Translations under genes and position numbers: made by a program
NCBI RefSeq assembly: GCF_039905635.1
Contig: NZ_CP157000.1
Span: 2,294,001 to 2,358,000, forward strand
Direction of reading: 5' to 3'
DNA from: Microbacterium sp. ProA8
GTDB lineage: Bacteria; Actinomycetota; Actinomycetes; Actinomycetales; Microbacteriaceae
Length of the DNA stretch: 64,000 nucleotides
The notes under the pieces: model-generated
Databases searched by the model: none
Told to the model about the DNA's origin: nothing
What the model saw: the letters and a program-made list of their open reading frames with translations, nothing else
In this document: positions 18,601-28,107 of the stretch, one piece after another
How the letters are laid out: the number at the start of each line of letters is the position of its first letter
Numbering within the stretch: the stretch's first letter is position 1

Positions 18601-19291
18601 GCCGACCATGACTGAGCCGAAGTCCGCCGAGCCGATCCGCGTGCTGCTCGTCGATGATCAGCAGCTGATCCGCCTCGGATTCCGGCTCGTGCTCGAGGCC
18701 GAGCCGGATCTCGTCGTCGTCGGCGACGCCGCGGACGGCATCGAGGCCGTGGCGGCGGTGGACACCGCGCGTCCCGACGTGGTGCTGATGGACGTGCGGA
18801 TGCCGCGGATGGACGGCCTGGAAGCCACGCGGCGCATCGTGGCGCAGCATCCGCACGTCCGCATCGTCGTGCTGACCACCTTCGACCTGGACGAGTACGC
18901 GTTCGCGGCGCTCCGCGCGGGAGCGAGTGGGTTCCTCCTCAAGGACGCACACCCGCACCAGCTCACCGGCGCGATCCGGGCCGCGCACGGCGGTGACGCC
19001 GTGCTGGCGCCGCGCGTCACGCGCCGGATGCTCGAGATGTTCGGCGACCGCCTGCCTTCGGAGGTTGCAGCGGATGAGCGCCTGAACGACCTCACCGAGC
19101 GTGAGCGCGAAGTCTTCATCGCACTGGCGCGTGGGCTCACCAACGCCGAGATCGGCGCCGAGCTGTTCGTCAGCGAGTCCACGGTGAAGACCCACGTGGG
19201 GCGCGTGCTCGCCAAGCTGGGTGCACGCGATCGCGTCCACGCCGTGATCCTCGCCCATCGGCTGGGTGTCGTGCCGCGTGATCCGGACTGA
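18593..19291 (+). CDS. NarL/LuxR-type response regulator
   Basis: Receiver marks are RVLLVDDQQLIRLG, PDVVLMDVRMP (phospho-Asp) and GFLLKDA; the LuxR helix-turn-helix is TEREREVFIALARGLTN to VKTHVGRVLAKLG. The GTG at 18593 overlaps the kinase stop by eight bases; ATG at 18608 is an equally plausible start. It is the partner of the kinase and probably controls the ABC exporter genes upstream, as is common in this arrangement. Confidence 0.9.
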   Translation: MTEPTMTEPKSAEPIRVLLVDDQQLIRLGFRLVLEAEPDLVVVGDAADGIEAVAAVDTARPDVVLMDVRMPRMDGLEATRRIVAQHPHVRIVVLTTFDLDEYAFAALRAGASGFLLKDAHPHQLTGAIRAAHGGDAVLAPRVTRRMLEMFGDRLPSEVAADERLNDLTEREREVFIALARGLTNAEIGAELFVSESTVKTHVGRVLAKLGARDRVHAVILAHRLGVVPRDPD

Positions 19292-19390
19292 CGGGCTGAT
19301 GCCGCGAAGCCGCACGCCCCGCCGTGTCTCGCCGGCCGCGGCACCCACCACTCGGCCGATGCTCGGGCGTCCCTCATTAGGATCGACACG

Positions 19391-20503
19391 ATGATCCCCT
19401 TCGACACGACCACGCCGCCCCCCGAAGAGTCCGTCGATATCACCGCGCCGGAATTCTGGCAGGGCGTCGGCTCGTTCTTCGCCGCCGCGGGATGGAACCT
19501 GCTGACGGTCTTCAGCATCATCGTGGGCGCGCTGGTGGTCACGTGGATCCTGCGCCTCGTCATCCACCGCGTGGTGAACCGCATCGTCAACGGCGCGAAG
19601 AACAAGGCGAACGTCGACGACACGCAGGCGCTGGAGCGGTCGCCCCTCGCGTCGGTGCGGCTCGTGCAGCGCACGCGCACGCTGGGCTCGATCCTCGGCA
19701 ACATCGTCAACGTCTCGATCGTCATCATCGCGCTCCTGCTCATCCTGAACGTCCTCGCTCCCACCGCTCTCGGGTCGCTGACGCTCCTCACCGCCGCCAT
19801 CGGCGCCGGTCTCGGCTTCGGCGCGCAGAACATCGTGAAGGACGTGCTCAACGGCATCTTCATCGTCGCCGAAGACCAGGTCGGGATCGGCGACGTCGTC
19901 GACCTCGGCCTCGCCACGGGCATCGTCGAGTACGTGAGCGTGCGCGTGACGCACGTCCGCGACGTGAACGGCACCCTCTGGTACGTCCGCAACGGCGAGA
20001 TCACCCGCATCGGCAATCTCTCGCAGGGCTGGTCGCGCGTGATCCTCGATCTGTCGGTGGCCGCCGACTCCGACATCGCCGAGGTCGAGAAGGCGATGCT
20101 CGACACCGCCAAGGAGCTGGCGAAAGACCCCAAGTGGCGCACGCGCATCCTCGAACAGCCCGAGGTCTGGGGCCTCGAGTCGATCTCGGGCGACGCGCTC
20201 GTCATCCGTCTCGTCATGAAGACGCGCGCCAACGCGAAGGACGACGTCGCCCGCGAGCTGCGCGTCCGCCTGAAGCACACGATCGACGACATGGGCATCA
20301 CCCTCCCCGCGCTCACCGCCGTCATGCCGACAGGGCTCGAGGGCGCTCAGCGCGTCCGAGGCGCCAACCCCCCGAAGACGAAGCCCACGCCCGTCGCGTC
20401 CACCACCGAACGCCCCGTCTGGAAGCCCAAGCGCACCAGCAAGAAGCCCTCGTCGCCGGCGACCGGCGATGAGCCGGGCACGACTCCCGGAGGAACGCCA
20501 TGA
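19391..20503 (+). CDS. MscS-family mechanosensitive channel
   Basis: The 370-residue protein has membrane segments near residues 30 to 50 and 105 to 130, then the pore-helix and beta-domain signature GAGLGFGAQNIVKDVLNG and GIGDVVDLG. The C-terminal tail from about residue 310 is rich in Pro, Lys and Thr and probably disordered. Such channels open on hypo-osmotic shock to release solutes. Its stop overlaps the start of the truncated haemoglobin gene (ATGA). Confidence 0.9.
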   Translation: MIPFDTTTPPPEESVDITAPEFWQGVGSFFAAAGWNLLTVFSIIVGALVVTWILRLVIHRVVNRIVNGAKNKANVDDTQALERSPLASVRLVQRTRTLGSILGNIVNVSIVIIALLLILNVLAPTALGSLTLLTAAIGAGLGFGAQNIVKDVLNGIFIVAEDQVGIGDVVDLGLATGIVEYVSVRVTHVRDVNGTLWYVRNGEITRIGNLSQGWSRVILDLSVAADSDIAEVEKAMLDTAKELAKDPKWRTRILEQPEVWGLESISGDALVIRLVMKTRANAKDDVARELRVRLKHTIDDMGITLPALTAVMPTGLEGAQRVRGANPPKTKPTPVASTTERPVWKPKRTSKKPSSPATGDEPGTTPGGTP

Positions 20504-21042
20504 CCGTCCCCAGCACCCCGCCACCCCCCGCTGACGCGGCTCACCGAGATTCCGGCCGCGTGGATCCGCCCGCGGCGCCGCTGAGCTTCTACGACGAGAT
20601 CGGCGGGCACGAGACGTTCGTGCGGCTCGTCGACGCCTTCTACCGAGGCGTCGCTGACGACGAGGTGCTGCGGCCGATGTATCCCGAGGAGGATCTCGGC
20701 CCGGCCAAGGAGCGCCTCACCCTCTTCCTCGAGCAGTACTGGGGCGGACCGACGACGTACGGCCAGGAGCGCGGCCACCCGCGCCTGCGGATGCGTCACG
20801 CGGGCTTCCACGTCGACCCGGATGCACGCGACCGCTGGCTCGCCCACATGCGCGTCGCCGTCGACGAGCTGCACCTGCCACCGCTTCACGAGGTGACACT
20901 CTGGGACTACCTGCAGCGCGCCGCGTTCGCGATGGTGAACACCTTCGAGCCCTCGGGAATCGGCCCCGCCGCGGGTCCCCGCGGCGCCGGCGGTCTTCCC
21001 ATGACAGCTGCACCACCCTCGTCGCCCGGCCCGACCGCCTGA
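20500..21042 (+). CDS. glbO: group II truncated haemoglobin (GlbO-like)
   Basis: The core FYDEIGGHETFVRLVDAFY, FLEQYWGGP and RHAGFHVD, with the proximal His in the last block and a Trp in TLWDYLQR, match group II truncated haemoglobins. These bind O2 or NO and are thought to act in redox or NO protection. The protein is longer than usual (180 residues) because of Pro/Ala-rich extensions at both ends. Coupling to an MscS channel gene is seen in related actinobacteria as I recall, but has no known functional meaning. Confidence 0.88.
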   Translation: MTVPSTPPPPADAAHRDSGRVDPPAAPLSFYDEIGGHETFVRLVDAFYRGVADDEVLRPMYPEEDLGPAKERLTLFLEQYWGGPTTYGQERGHPRLRMRHAGFHVDPDARDRWLAHMRVAVDELHLPPLHEVTLWDYLQRAAFAMVNTFEPSGIGPAAGPRGAGGLPMTAAPPSSPGPTA

Positions 21043-21084
21043 CCACCCGCTCTCCCCACCCCGACCGCCGACGAAGGAGTCGAC

Positions 21085-22749
21085 ATGCCCCTCGCCACCC
21101 ACCAGACCGACGTCCTCGTCATCGGATGGGGCCTCGCCGGTCTCGTCGCCACGGCGGAGGCCGTGGCCGCCGGTAAACGGGTCACGGTCGTCGACCAGGA
21201 GCCGCGGTCGAATCTCGGGGGTCAGGCGTGGTGGTCGTTCGGTGGCCTCTTCTTCATCGATTCGCCTGAGCAGCGGCGGCTCGGCATTCACGACTCACTC
21301 GAGCTGGCGCGTCAGGACTGGCTGGGCAACGCCGGATTCGACCGCGACGAGGACCTCTGGCCCCGGCGCTGGGCCGAGGCGTACCTGCAGTTCGCACACG
21401 AGGAGAAGCGTGCGTGGCTGCGCGAGAAGGGTGTCGGCTTCTTCCCGATCGTGGGATGGGCCGAGCGCGGGGGCTACTCGGCCACGGGACCGGGGAACTC
21501 CGTGCCGCGGTTCCATGTCACCTGGGGCACCGGGCCGGGCGTCGTCGCCCCCTTCCAGGCGGCTGTCGAGGCGGGTGAGGCCGACGGGCGCGTGACGATC
21601 CTGCCGCGCCACCGCGTCACGTCGCTGACCGTCGAGAACGGCGCCGTCACCGGTGCAGAAGGCGACGTGCTCGCGCCCTCCGGAGCCGCCCGGGGTGTCG
21701 CGAGCTCTCGCGAGGTCGTCGACGCGTTCGCGATCGCCGCGGGCGCGACGATCGTGTCGTCCGGCGGCATCGGCGGCAATCATGACCTCGTCCGACGCTG
21801 GTGGCCGGAGCGGCTCGGCACGCCACCGGAGACCATGGTCACGGGAGTCCCTGCCTACGTCGACGGCTCGCTGCAGCCGGTCAGCGAGGCGGCGGGCGCC
21901 CGCCTCATCAACGGCGATCGCATGTGGCACTACGTCGAGGGCATCCAGAACTGGGATCCGGTGTGGCCGGATCACGGCATCCGGATCCTCCCCGGCCCGT
22001 CGTCGGTCTGGCTCGATGCGACCGGCAACCGCCTGCCGGTGCCCCTCTTCCCCGGCTTCGACACGCTCGGAACGCTGGCGCACCTGCGCGCCACCGGGTA
22101 CGACCACTCCTGGTTCGTGCTGTCACAGCAGATCATCGAGAAGGAGTTCACCCTCTCGGGCAGCGAGCAGAACCCCGATCTGACCGGCAAGGACGTGCGT
22201 CTGCTCGCCAAGTCGCGCCTGGGCAAGGGCGCTTCCGGACCGGTGCAGGCCTTCATGGACCACGGCGCCGACTTCGTCGTCCGCAACACCCTCGACGAGC
22301 TGATCGCGGGGATGCAGGCGCTTCCCGGCGGCGATGCGCTCGACGGCGATCGCGTGCGGTTCGAGGTCGAAGCGCGCGACCGCGAGATGGACAACGACTT
22401 CACCAAGGACGCCCAGATCGCCATGCTGCGATCGGCGCGCGCCTTCCGCGGCGATCGACTCATCCGCACCGCGACGCCGCACCGGATCCTCGACCCGAAG
22501 TCCGGACCGCTCATCGCGGTGAAGCTGCACGTGCTGACGCGCAAGTCCTTGGGCGGCATCGAGACCGACCTCTCCGCCCGCGCGCTCGGCGCCGGGGGCG
22601 AGCCCGTCCCCGGGCTGTATGCCGCAGGTGAGGCGAGCGGGTTCGGCGGCGGCGGTGTGCACGGCTATCGCGCGCTGGAGGGGACGTTCCTCGGCGGATG
22701 CCTCTTCTCGGGGCGTGTGGCCGGGCGCGCGGCGGCCGCCGCGGTGTGA
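21085..22749 (+). CDS. KstD-like FAD-binding dehydrogenase
   Basis: The N-terminus TDVLVIGWGLAGLVATAEA is an FAD dinucleotide-binding fold, with GGQAWWSFGGLF close by and a C-terminal FAD contact AAGEASGFGGGGVHGYRALEG. The 554-residue length fits the FAD-binding dehydrogenase group related to 3-ketosteroid delta-1-dehydrogenases and fumarate-reductase flavoproteins. No steroid-degradation neighbours are present, so the substrate is left open. A GGAG site lies upstream of the ATG. Confidence 0.85.
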   Translation: MPLATHQTDVLVIGWGLAGLVATAEAVAAGKRVTVVDQEPRSNLGGQAWWSFGGLFFIDSPEQRRLGIHDSLELARQDWLGNAGFDRDEDLWPRRWAEAYLQFAHEEKRAWLREKGVGFFPIVGWAERGGYSATGPGNSVPRFHVTWGTGPGVVAPFQAAVEAGEADGRVTILPRHRVTSLTVENGAVTGAEGDVLAPSGAARGVASSREVVDAFAIAAGATIVSSGGIGGNHDLVRRWWPERLGTPPETMVTGVPAYVDGSLQPVSEAAGARLINGDRMWHYVEGIQNWDPVWPDHGIRILPGPSSVWLDATGNRLPVPLFPGFDTLGTLAHLRATGYDHSWFVLSQQIIEKEFTLSGSEQNPDLTGKDVRLLAKSRLGKGASGPVQAFMDHGADFVVRNTLDELIAGMQALPGGDALDGDRVRFEVEARDREMDNDFTKDAQIAMLRSARAFRGDRLIRTATPHRILDPKSGPLIAVKLHVLTRKSLGGIETDLSARALGAGGEPVPGLYAAGEASGFGGGGVHGYRALEGTFLGGCLFSGRVAGRAAAAAV

Positions 22750-22785
22750 CCTCGACCCCGGAGCGGGTCGCCGATCACGACGGCG

Positions 22786-23463
22786 TCAGGCCGCTGAGGA
22801 ACCCGTCCGGCGCACCGGCGTGAGCCCGGTCGCCACCGGCCCCCGGACGAGCACGTGCCCGCGAGTGAGGCTCACACGGGTCCACGGCCCGCTTCCGAAC
22901 ACGCGGGCGGTCTCACCGCCGCTGATGAACCCGAGGCTGAGCGCCGCGAAGGCGACGCCGAGCGGCAGACCGCCGAGGTCGTCGTCCGGTGCGCCCCACA
23001 CCGCGGCGCGCACGGTGCGCACGACGTCTTCACCGGCATCCGTCGGCACCGCGTCCGCGACGCGCGCGATGCCGCCCTGCGCCTTCGCCGCCAGGGTCGA
23101 CGCATCGATGCCGGGCCGGGCGTCCCATCCGGCGCGCGGCGGGGTGATGCCGGCCCAGGCCGGCGACAGCGCGGTCTCGGGCAGCGAGAGCGCGCGTGGG
23201 TCGTCAGGAGCGGCGGCGAGAGCGGATGCCTCGACCACCAGATCGCACACCAGTTCGGGGTCGGCCGCGAGTGTGCGCAGAGCCAGCACGGTGGGCGTCG
23301 GATCGCCGAAGCCGCGCGGGGCGAGAGGGGCCGCCGTCATGGCCAGCACGCCGGCGGAAGCCTGCAGCCGCACCCCCTCCACGGTGAAGCGCGCGGCGCG
23401 TCCGGCGAAGGTGAGGGCGTCGGCGGCGGAATCGGGATCGGCGAGCAACAGGCGCGGGGACAT
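22786..23463 (-). CDS. conserved hypothetical protein
   Basis: The 225-residue product has no motif I can assign. It is rich in Ala, Val and Thr, has no signal peptide or membrane segment, and contains a Trp-containing centre (PAWAGITPPRAGWDAR) and a C-terminal GFISGGETARVFGSGPWTRVSL. The overall composition and neighbours suggest an actinobacterial conserved cytosolic protein. It is divergent from the acyl-CoA thioesterase gene and convergent with the flavoprotein gene. Confidence 0.7.
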   Translation of the reverse strand: MSPRLLLADPDSAADALTFAGRAARFTVEGVRLQASAGVLAMTAAPLAPRGFGDPTPTVLALRTLAADPELVCDLVVEASALAAAPDDPRALSLPETALSPAWAGITPPRAGWDARPGIDASTLAAKAQGGIARVADAVPTDAGEDVVRTVRAAVWGAPDDDLGGLPLGVAFAALSLGFISGGETARVFGSGPWTRVSLTRGHVLVRGPVATGLTPVRRTGSSAA

Positions 23464-23521
23464 GGCCCTCTAAGCTACCAAGCGGACCTGCGGGCGGCCG
23501 CCGCCCCGGAGAGGAGCACCC

Positions 23522-24436
23522 GTGGATGCCGAGCCGAACGCCGAGGCGGCGCCCGAGACCGATCCGGTCGCGTCGATGCTGTCGGTGATCGATCTCAGCG
23601 CCTCGGATGCGCGCACCACCGAAGACATCTTCACCGGGGCCTCGCAGTCCATGCCGCTCGGCCGGGTCTACGGCGGCCAGGTGCTGGCGCAGTCGATCGT
23701 CGCCGCGTCGCGCACGATCCCGGACGAGCGGATCGTGCACTCGATGCACGGCTACTTCCTCCGACCGGGCGACTCCACCAAGGGCATCACCTTCTCGGTC
23801 GACCGCATCCACGACGGGCGGTCCTTCTCGACCCGGCGCACGCAGGCCTACCAGGAGGGTGTGCCGATCTTCTCGATGATCGCCTCCTTCCAGGACGAGG
23901 ACCCTGGTCTCGACCACCAGGAGCCGATGCCCGAAGGGCTGCCCGGTCCGGACGAGCTTCCCGACATCGAGTCGCAGCTGCGCGGCCTGCATCCGATGTC
24001 GAAGCGGCTGTTCACCGATCGGCCGGTCGACCTGCGTCATATCCCCTCGCCGATCTACGTCACGGCGGGAGCCGAGCAGGTTCCGCGTCAGGCGGTGTGG
24101 ATGCGGATCCGACGGCCGATCCCCGACACCCCCGCGGTGCACCGCGCCGTCCTCGCCTACCTGAGCGACCTGACGATCCAGGAGTCGATCCTGCGGGCGC
24201 ACGGCGTCTCGTGGGCCACGCCCGGGCTCAAGGTGGCCAGTCTGGATCATGCCATGTGGTGGCACCGCTTCGGCCGGGTGGACGAGTGGATGCTGTACGT
24301 CCAGGAGTCGCCGAGCGCCCGAGGCGGCCGGGGACTCGCGACCGGGCGCATCTACGCCGCGGACGGCACCCTCCTCGCGAGCGTCGCGCAGGAGATCATG
24401 GTGCGGGTGCCCGACGCCCCGGAGCGCCGGGACTGA
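23522..24436 (+). CDS. tesB: acyl-CoA thioesterase II (TesB family)
   Basis: The tandem hot-dog architecture is visible: GRVYGGQVLAQSIVAA and HSMHGYFLRPGD in the first half, and LDHAMWWHRFGRVDEWMLY plus SPSARGGRGLATGRIY in the second. The Asp-Gln-Thr/Ser active-site set is consistent with TesB. It hydrolyses medium- and long-chain acyl-CoAs. The GTG start has GGAGAGGAG upstream. It converges on a second thioesterase gene with only three bases between stops. Confidence 0.92.
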   Translation: MDAEPNAEAAPETDPVASMLSVIDLSASDARTTEDIFTGASQSMPLGRVYGGQVLAQSIVAASRTIPDERIVHSMHGYFLRPGDSTKGITFSVDRIHDGRSFSTRRTQAYQEGVPIFSMIASFQDEDPGLDHQEPMPEGLPGPDELPDIESQLRGLHPMSKRLFTDRPVDLRHIPSPIYVTAGAEQVPRQAVWMRIRRPIPDTPAVHRAVLAYLSDLTIQESILRAHGVSWATPGLKVASLDHAMWWHRFGRVDEWMLYVQESPSARGGRGLATGRIYAADGTLLASVAQEIMVRVPDAPERRD

Positions 24437-24439
24437 CGG

Positions 24440-24964
24440 TCAGCGGCGCTTCGCGTACACGATGGGCTCGCCGACGAACGGCGCCCACGCCTCCCGCTCG
24501 GCCGCTCCCCATCGCGTCGGCCGGCCGCTGGCGGTGTCCACCAGGACGACGACGGCCGAGGCGCGGGCGTACAGGACCTGCGCCTGCTCCCCCGCGGGGC
24601 TGAACACCTCGTAGCAGACCTCCACGCTCGAGCCGCCGATGCGGCCGACCCACAGCTGCACGTCCAGCGGCCGCTGCCCGTAGGGCACCGGGCGCAGGTA
24701 CTCGATCTCCTGCCGTGCGACGAGCGTCGCCCGCGAGCCGCCGCCCTCGAGGACCGACATGTCGAAGACCGCGGTGGCCGCGGCATCCGTCCCGTCTTCC
24801 GGTCGCCAGAAGGCGCGCAGGCGCGCCTCTTCGAGCAGCTTGAGCATCGAGGTGTTGTTGACGTGCCCGAGAGCGTCGAGATCGCCCCACCGCAGGTGGA
24901 TCGGGACGTGCAGGCGGCGGCCGCTCGCGGCGGGTGCGGCCGTCGTGTCGCCGGTGTCAGTCAC
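24440..24964 (-). CDS. 4HBT-type acyl-CoA thioesterase (YbgC/FadM-like)
   Basis: The hot-dog thioesterase signature RWGDLDALGHVNNTS with the catalytic Asp is near the N-terminus of a 174-residue protein. The substrate range is not readable. The GTG start overlaps the EttA stop by eight bases, so it is translated with EttA. Confidence 0.88.
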   Translation of the reverse strand: MTDTGDTTAAPAASGRRLHVPIHLRWGDLDALGHVNNTSMLKLLEEARLRAFWRPEDGTDAAATAVFDMSVLEGGGSRATLVARQEIEYLRPVPYGQRPLDVQLWVGRIGGSSVEVCYEVFSPAGEQAQVLYARASAVVVLVDTASGRPTRWGAAEREAWAPFVGEPIVYAKRR

Positions 24965-26636
24965 GCGTGAGCTTGCGGTAGGCGGTGCGGTGCGGGCGGG
25001 CCGCGTCGGCGCCGAGACGCTCGATCTTGTTGGCCTCGTAGGCCTCGAAGTTCCCCTCGAACCAGTACCACTTGTCGGGGTCCTCGTCGGTGCCCTCGTA
25101 GGCGAGGATGTGGGTCGCGATGCGGTCGAGGAACCATCGGTCGTGCGTGATGACCACCGCGCAGCCCGGGAACTCGAGCAGGGCGTTCTCGAGGGACTGC
25201 AGCGTCTCCACGTCCAGGTCGTTGGTCGGCTCGTCGAGGAGCAGCAGGTTTCCGCCCTCCTTGAGGGTCAGCGCGAGGTTGAGGCGGTTGCGCTCACCGC
25301 CGGACAGCACGCCCGCCTTCTTCTGCTGGTCGGGTCCCTTGAAGCCGAACTTGGACACGTAGGCGCGCGAGGGGATCTCGGTCTTGCCGACCGTGATGAT
25401 GTCGAGCCCGTCCGACACGACCTCCCAGAGCGTCTTGTTCGGGTCGATGTTCGAGCGCGACTGGTCGACGTAGCTGATCTTGACGGTCTCGCCGATCTTG
25501 AGATCTCCGCCATCGAGCGGCTCGAGGCCGACGATCGTCTTGAAGAGCGTCGTCTTTCCGACGCCGTTCGGGCCGATGACGCCCACGATGCCGTTCGGCG
25601 GCAGGCTGAAGCTCAGGCCGTCGATGAGCGAGCGGCCGTCGAAGCCCTTCTGGAGCTTCTTCGCCTCGATGACGATGCTGCCCAGGCGCGGCCCCGGCGG
25701 GATCGTGATCTCCTCGAAGTCGAGCTTGCGGGTGCGGTCGGCCTCGGCCGCCATCTCCTCGTAGCGGGCCAGGCGCGACTTGGACTTGGCCTGGCGACCC
25801 TTCGCGTTCGAGCGCACCCAGTCCAGTTCCTCGGCGAGACGCTTGGCGAGCTTCGCGTCCTTCTTGCCCTGGATCGCGAGACGCTCGCCCTTCTTCTCGA
25901 GGTAGGTCGAGTAGTTGCCCTCGTACCCGATCAGACGGCCGCGGTCGACTTCGGCGATCCACTCGGCGACGTTGTCGAGGAAGTACCGGTCGTGGGTGAT
26001 CGCGATCACGGCGCCGGGGTACTTCTGCAGATGCTGCTCGAGCCAGAGCACGCTCTCGGCGTCGAGGTGGTTCGTGGGCTCGTCGAGCAGCAGCAGGTCG
26101 GGCTTCTGCAGCAGCAGCTTCGTGAGCGCGACACGGCGCTTCTCACCGCCGGAGAGCGGGCCGATCTCGGCGTCACCCGGCGGGGTGCGCAGCGCATCCA
26201 TGGCCTGCTCGAGCTGGGAGTCGAGGTCCCACGCGTCGGCGGCGTCGATCTCCTCCTGCAGCACGCCCATCTCGGCGAGGAGTGCGTCGAAGTCCGCGTC
26301 GGGATCGGCCATGAGGCCGGAGATCTCGTTGAAGCGATCGACCTTCGCCTTGATCGCGATGCCGTCCTGGATGTTCTCCAGCACGGTCTTGGTCTCGTCG
26401 AGCTCGGGCTCCTGCATCAGGATGCCGACGCTGAATCCGGGGCTCAGCTTCGCCTCACCGTTGGACGGCGCGTCGAGGCCGGCCATGATCTTCAGGATCG
26501 TCGACTTGCCGGCGCCGTTCGGGCCGACCATGCCGATCTTGGCGCCCGGAAGGAACGCCATCGTCACGTCATCCAGGATCAGCTTGTCGCCGACGGCCTT
26601 GCGGGCTCGGACCATGGAGTAGATGTACTCAGCCAT
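24957..26636 (-). CDS. ettA: energy-dependent translational throttle protein EttA (ABC-F)
   Basis: Two ABC modules are in one 559-residue chain without membrane segments: Walker A GPNGAGKST and GPNGVGKTT, signatures LSGGEKRRV and LSGGERNRL, and Walker B LLLLDEPTNHLD and LLLLDEPTNDLD. The linker between them and the short C-terminus match EttA rather than antibiotic-resistance ABC-F proteins. EttA binds the ribosomal E site and gates the first elongation steps according to the ATP/ADP ratio. Confidence 0.93.
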   Translation of the reverse strand: MAEYIYSMVRARKAVGDKLILDDVTMAFLPGAKIGMVGPNGAGKSTILKIMAGLDAPSNGEAKLSPGFSVGILMQEPELDETKTVLENIQDGIAIKAKVDRFNEISGLMADPDADFDALLAEMGVLQEEIDAADAWDLDSQLEQAMDALRTPPGDAEIGPLSGGEKRRVALTKLLLQKPDLLLLDEPTNHLDAESVLWLEQHLQKYPGAVIAITHDRYFLDNVAEWIAEVDRGRLIGYEGNYSTYLEKKGERLAIQGKKDAKLAKRLAEELDWVRSNAKGRQAKSKSRLARYEEMAAEADRTRKLDFEEITIPPGPRLGSIVIEAKKLQKGFDGRSLIDGLSFSLPPNGIVGVIGPNGVGKTTLFKTIVGLEPLDGGDLKIGETVKISYVDQSRSNIDPNKTLWEVVSDGLDIITVGKTEIPSRAYVSKFGFKGPDQQKKAGVLSGGERNRLNLALTLKEGGNLLLLDEPTNDLDVETLQSLENALLEFPGCAVVITHDRWFLDRIATHILAYEGTDEDPDKWYWFEGNFEAYEANKIERLGADAARPHRTAYRKLTRD

Positions 26637-26756
26637 GCGGGTTTCTGCTCTCCTCGGACTTCGGACGTCAGCGTCTCAGCCTACCGGCCCCGTGGCGGAC
26701 GGACTCCACGGTGCGACCCGGCGGCCGCGGCACCTGGACGGTCGGACGGCAGCGGC

Positions 26757-27281
26757 TCACCAGTCGATCGGTCGCGTCTCGCCGACGAGGCAGGTGCCCT
26801 CGGCCAGTACCGGCATCACGACAGTGACGGGATTCCCGGTCGCCGGGCCGACCTGGCCGATGAGGCACTCGTCGCCCCAGCGCACGGCGAACTGGATGCT
26901 CTCGGCCGGGTTGCCGACCGTCGTCTGATCGTTCGTCACCTGCATCGCGGCCTTGTCGAACCCGGCAGCCGTCAGGGCGTCCACATACGCACGGCCGGCC
27001 GCTCGCCCGGATGACTCCCACACAGCGGCGGTCACCGACGTGAACAGGGGCAGGTTGTCCGCCGCCGTGCCATCGGGCACGAGGACCGGCTCGGATGCCG
27101 GCGTCGGGGCAGCGCCCGACGGCTCGGGCGTCGACGTGATCGTCGGTGACGGCGTCGCGGCAGGGGTGGTCTCGGGGGTGCATGCCGTCAGCGCGCCGGC
27201 GAGCACGATCGCCGCGAGCGCCCGTAGGGCACGACGCTGCCCGGCTTCGGAGCGAGCGCGGGGCGGGAGGTCTCGGGCCAC
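26757..27281 (-). CDS. putative lipoprotein (DUF6993-like)
   Basis: A basic N-terminus, a hydrophobic stretch and the lipobox LTAC near residue 34 predict a lipid-anchored secreted protein. A Thr/Pro/Ser-rich linker follows (residues 36 to 70). The folded part has two cysteines (DECLIGQ and GTCLVGE) that could form a disulfide. Function is unknown; the domain resembles an actinobacterial family of unknown function. Confidence 0.78.
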   Translation of the reverse strand: MARDLPPRARSEAGQRRALRALAAIVLAGALTACTPETTPAATPSPTITSTPEPSGAAPTPASEPVLVPDGTAADNLPLFTSVTAAVWESSGRAAGRAYVDALTAAGFDKAAMQVTNDQTTVGNPAESIQFAVRWGDECLIGQVGPATGNPVTVVMPVLAEGTCLVGETRPIDW

Positions 27282-27322
27282 GGGGGAAGTTTAGGGCCGC
27301 CGGCCCCGCGCAGGCTGAACGC

Positions 27323-27877
27323 TCAGAACGGCGTCTCGCCGCCGTCCGTCGATGAGGATGCTCCGGAGCCTGCGCCGACGAGGAGCGGCTCGGGGTGCCC
27401 CTCGGTGCTTCCGCCCTCGGTGCCCGACGGAGAAGCATCGACGCCGGGAGCCGCCCATGCGTCGTCGCGTGATCCCTGTGCGGCGTGGTCCGCACCATCG
27501 GCCACCGCGCCGGGCGAGTCCTTCATGAACGTGGTCGTCCCCCACAGGAGGTCGTGCCCGATCGCCTCGGCGTCGATCTCGATCGCGGTCCCCCGACGGG
27601 TGCCGTTGTCCCATTCGCGCAGACGCAGGCGACCGGTCAGGATGACGCGATCGCCCTTCTGCAGCGAGCGGTACGCGTGATCGGCCAGCGTGCGGAAGGC
27701 CGACACCGTGTACCAGTTCGTGCCCGCGTCGGACCATGCCCCCGCCTCGCGGTCGTAGCGCCGCTGGCCGCTCGCGACGCGGAACGTGGTGATCGCCACG
27801 CCGCTCGACGTCCGCTTCAACTCCGGAGGTGTGGCCACGTTGCCCGTGATCGTGATCGTGTCGCCTCTGTCGCTCAT
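27323..27877 (-). CDS. ssb: single-stranded DNA-binding protein (second type)
   Basis: An OB-fold domain is recognisable (TITITGNVATPPELKR, WYTVSAFRTLADHAYRSLQKGDRVILTGRL) followed by a long acidic, Gly/Ser-rich tail ending in ETPF, the protein-binding tip of SSBs. It is not next to rpsF or rpsR, so it is probably the paralogous SSB of actinobacteria rather than the essential copy. An in-frame ATG at 27889 is a possible earlier start. It is divergent from the next small gene across about 230 bases. Confidence 0.87.
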   Translation of the reverse strand: MSDRGDTITITGNVATPPELKRTSSGVAITTFRVASGQRRYDREAGAWSDAGTNWYTVSAFRTLADHAYRSLQKGDRVILTGRLRLREWDNGTRRGTAIEIDAEAIGHDLLWGTTTFMKDSPGAVADGADHAAQGSRDDAWAAPGVDASPSGTEGGSTEGHPEPLLVGAGSGASSSTDGGETPF

Positions 27878-28107
27878 GTCGTGTCCCATCTGTCGTCCCG
27901 GGGACCTTCCCCGGTGGTACCGCCGGCGCCCCGTGCCCGAGGACGCCGGCAGTGGGTTCAGCCTGGCGCGAGGACGCGATGCCCGGTTCGAATCGCCGGC
28001 GATCTGGGGACAGTTCGCGCGAACCGGCACCTGGGGAGGAATCGCCGTAACCCGCACACGGAAACGATGTCGGAGCCCGTAGTTATGTTCGAATGGAAGG
28101 AGGAACC

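Noticed and set aside
18473-20524. Leftward frames of 683 and 555 codons opposite the regulator and MscS genes
   Set aside because: Both cross several real genes and have no recognisable fold.
24759-27014. Rightward frame of 751 codons opposite ettA
   Set aside because: Leu/Val/Arg/Asp-biased antisense shadow; EttA has both ABC signatures on the minus strand.
28000-28107. GTTCGAA and GTTCGCGCGAAC motifs upstream of the 28108 gene as an SOS box
   Set aside because: Only half sites or a different spacing are present; no firm match to a LexA site.
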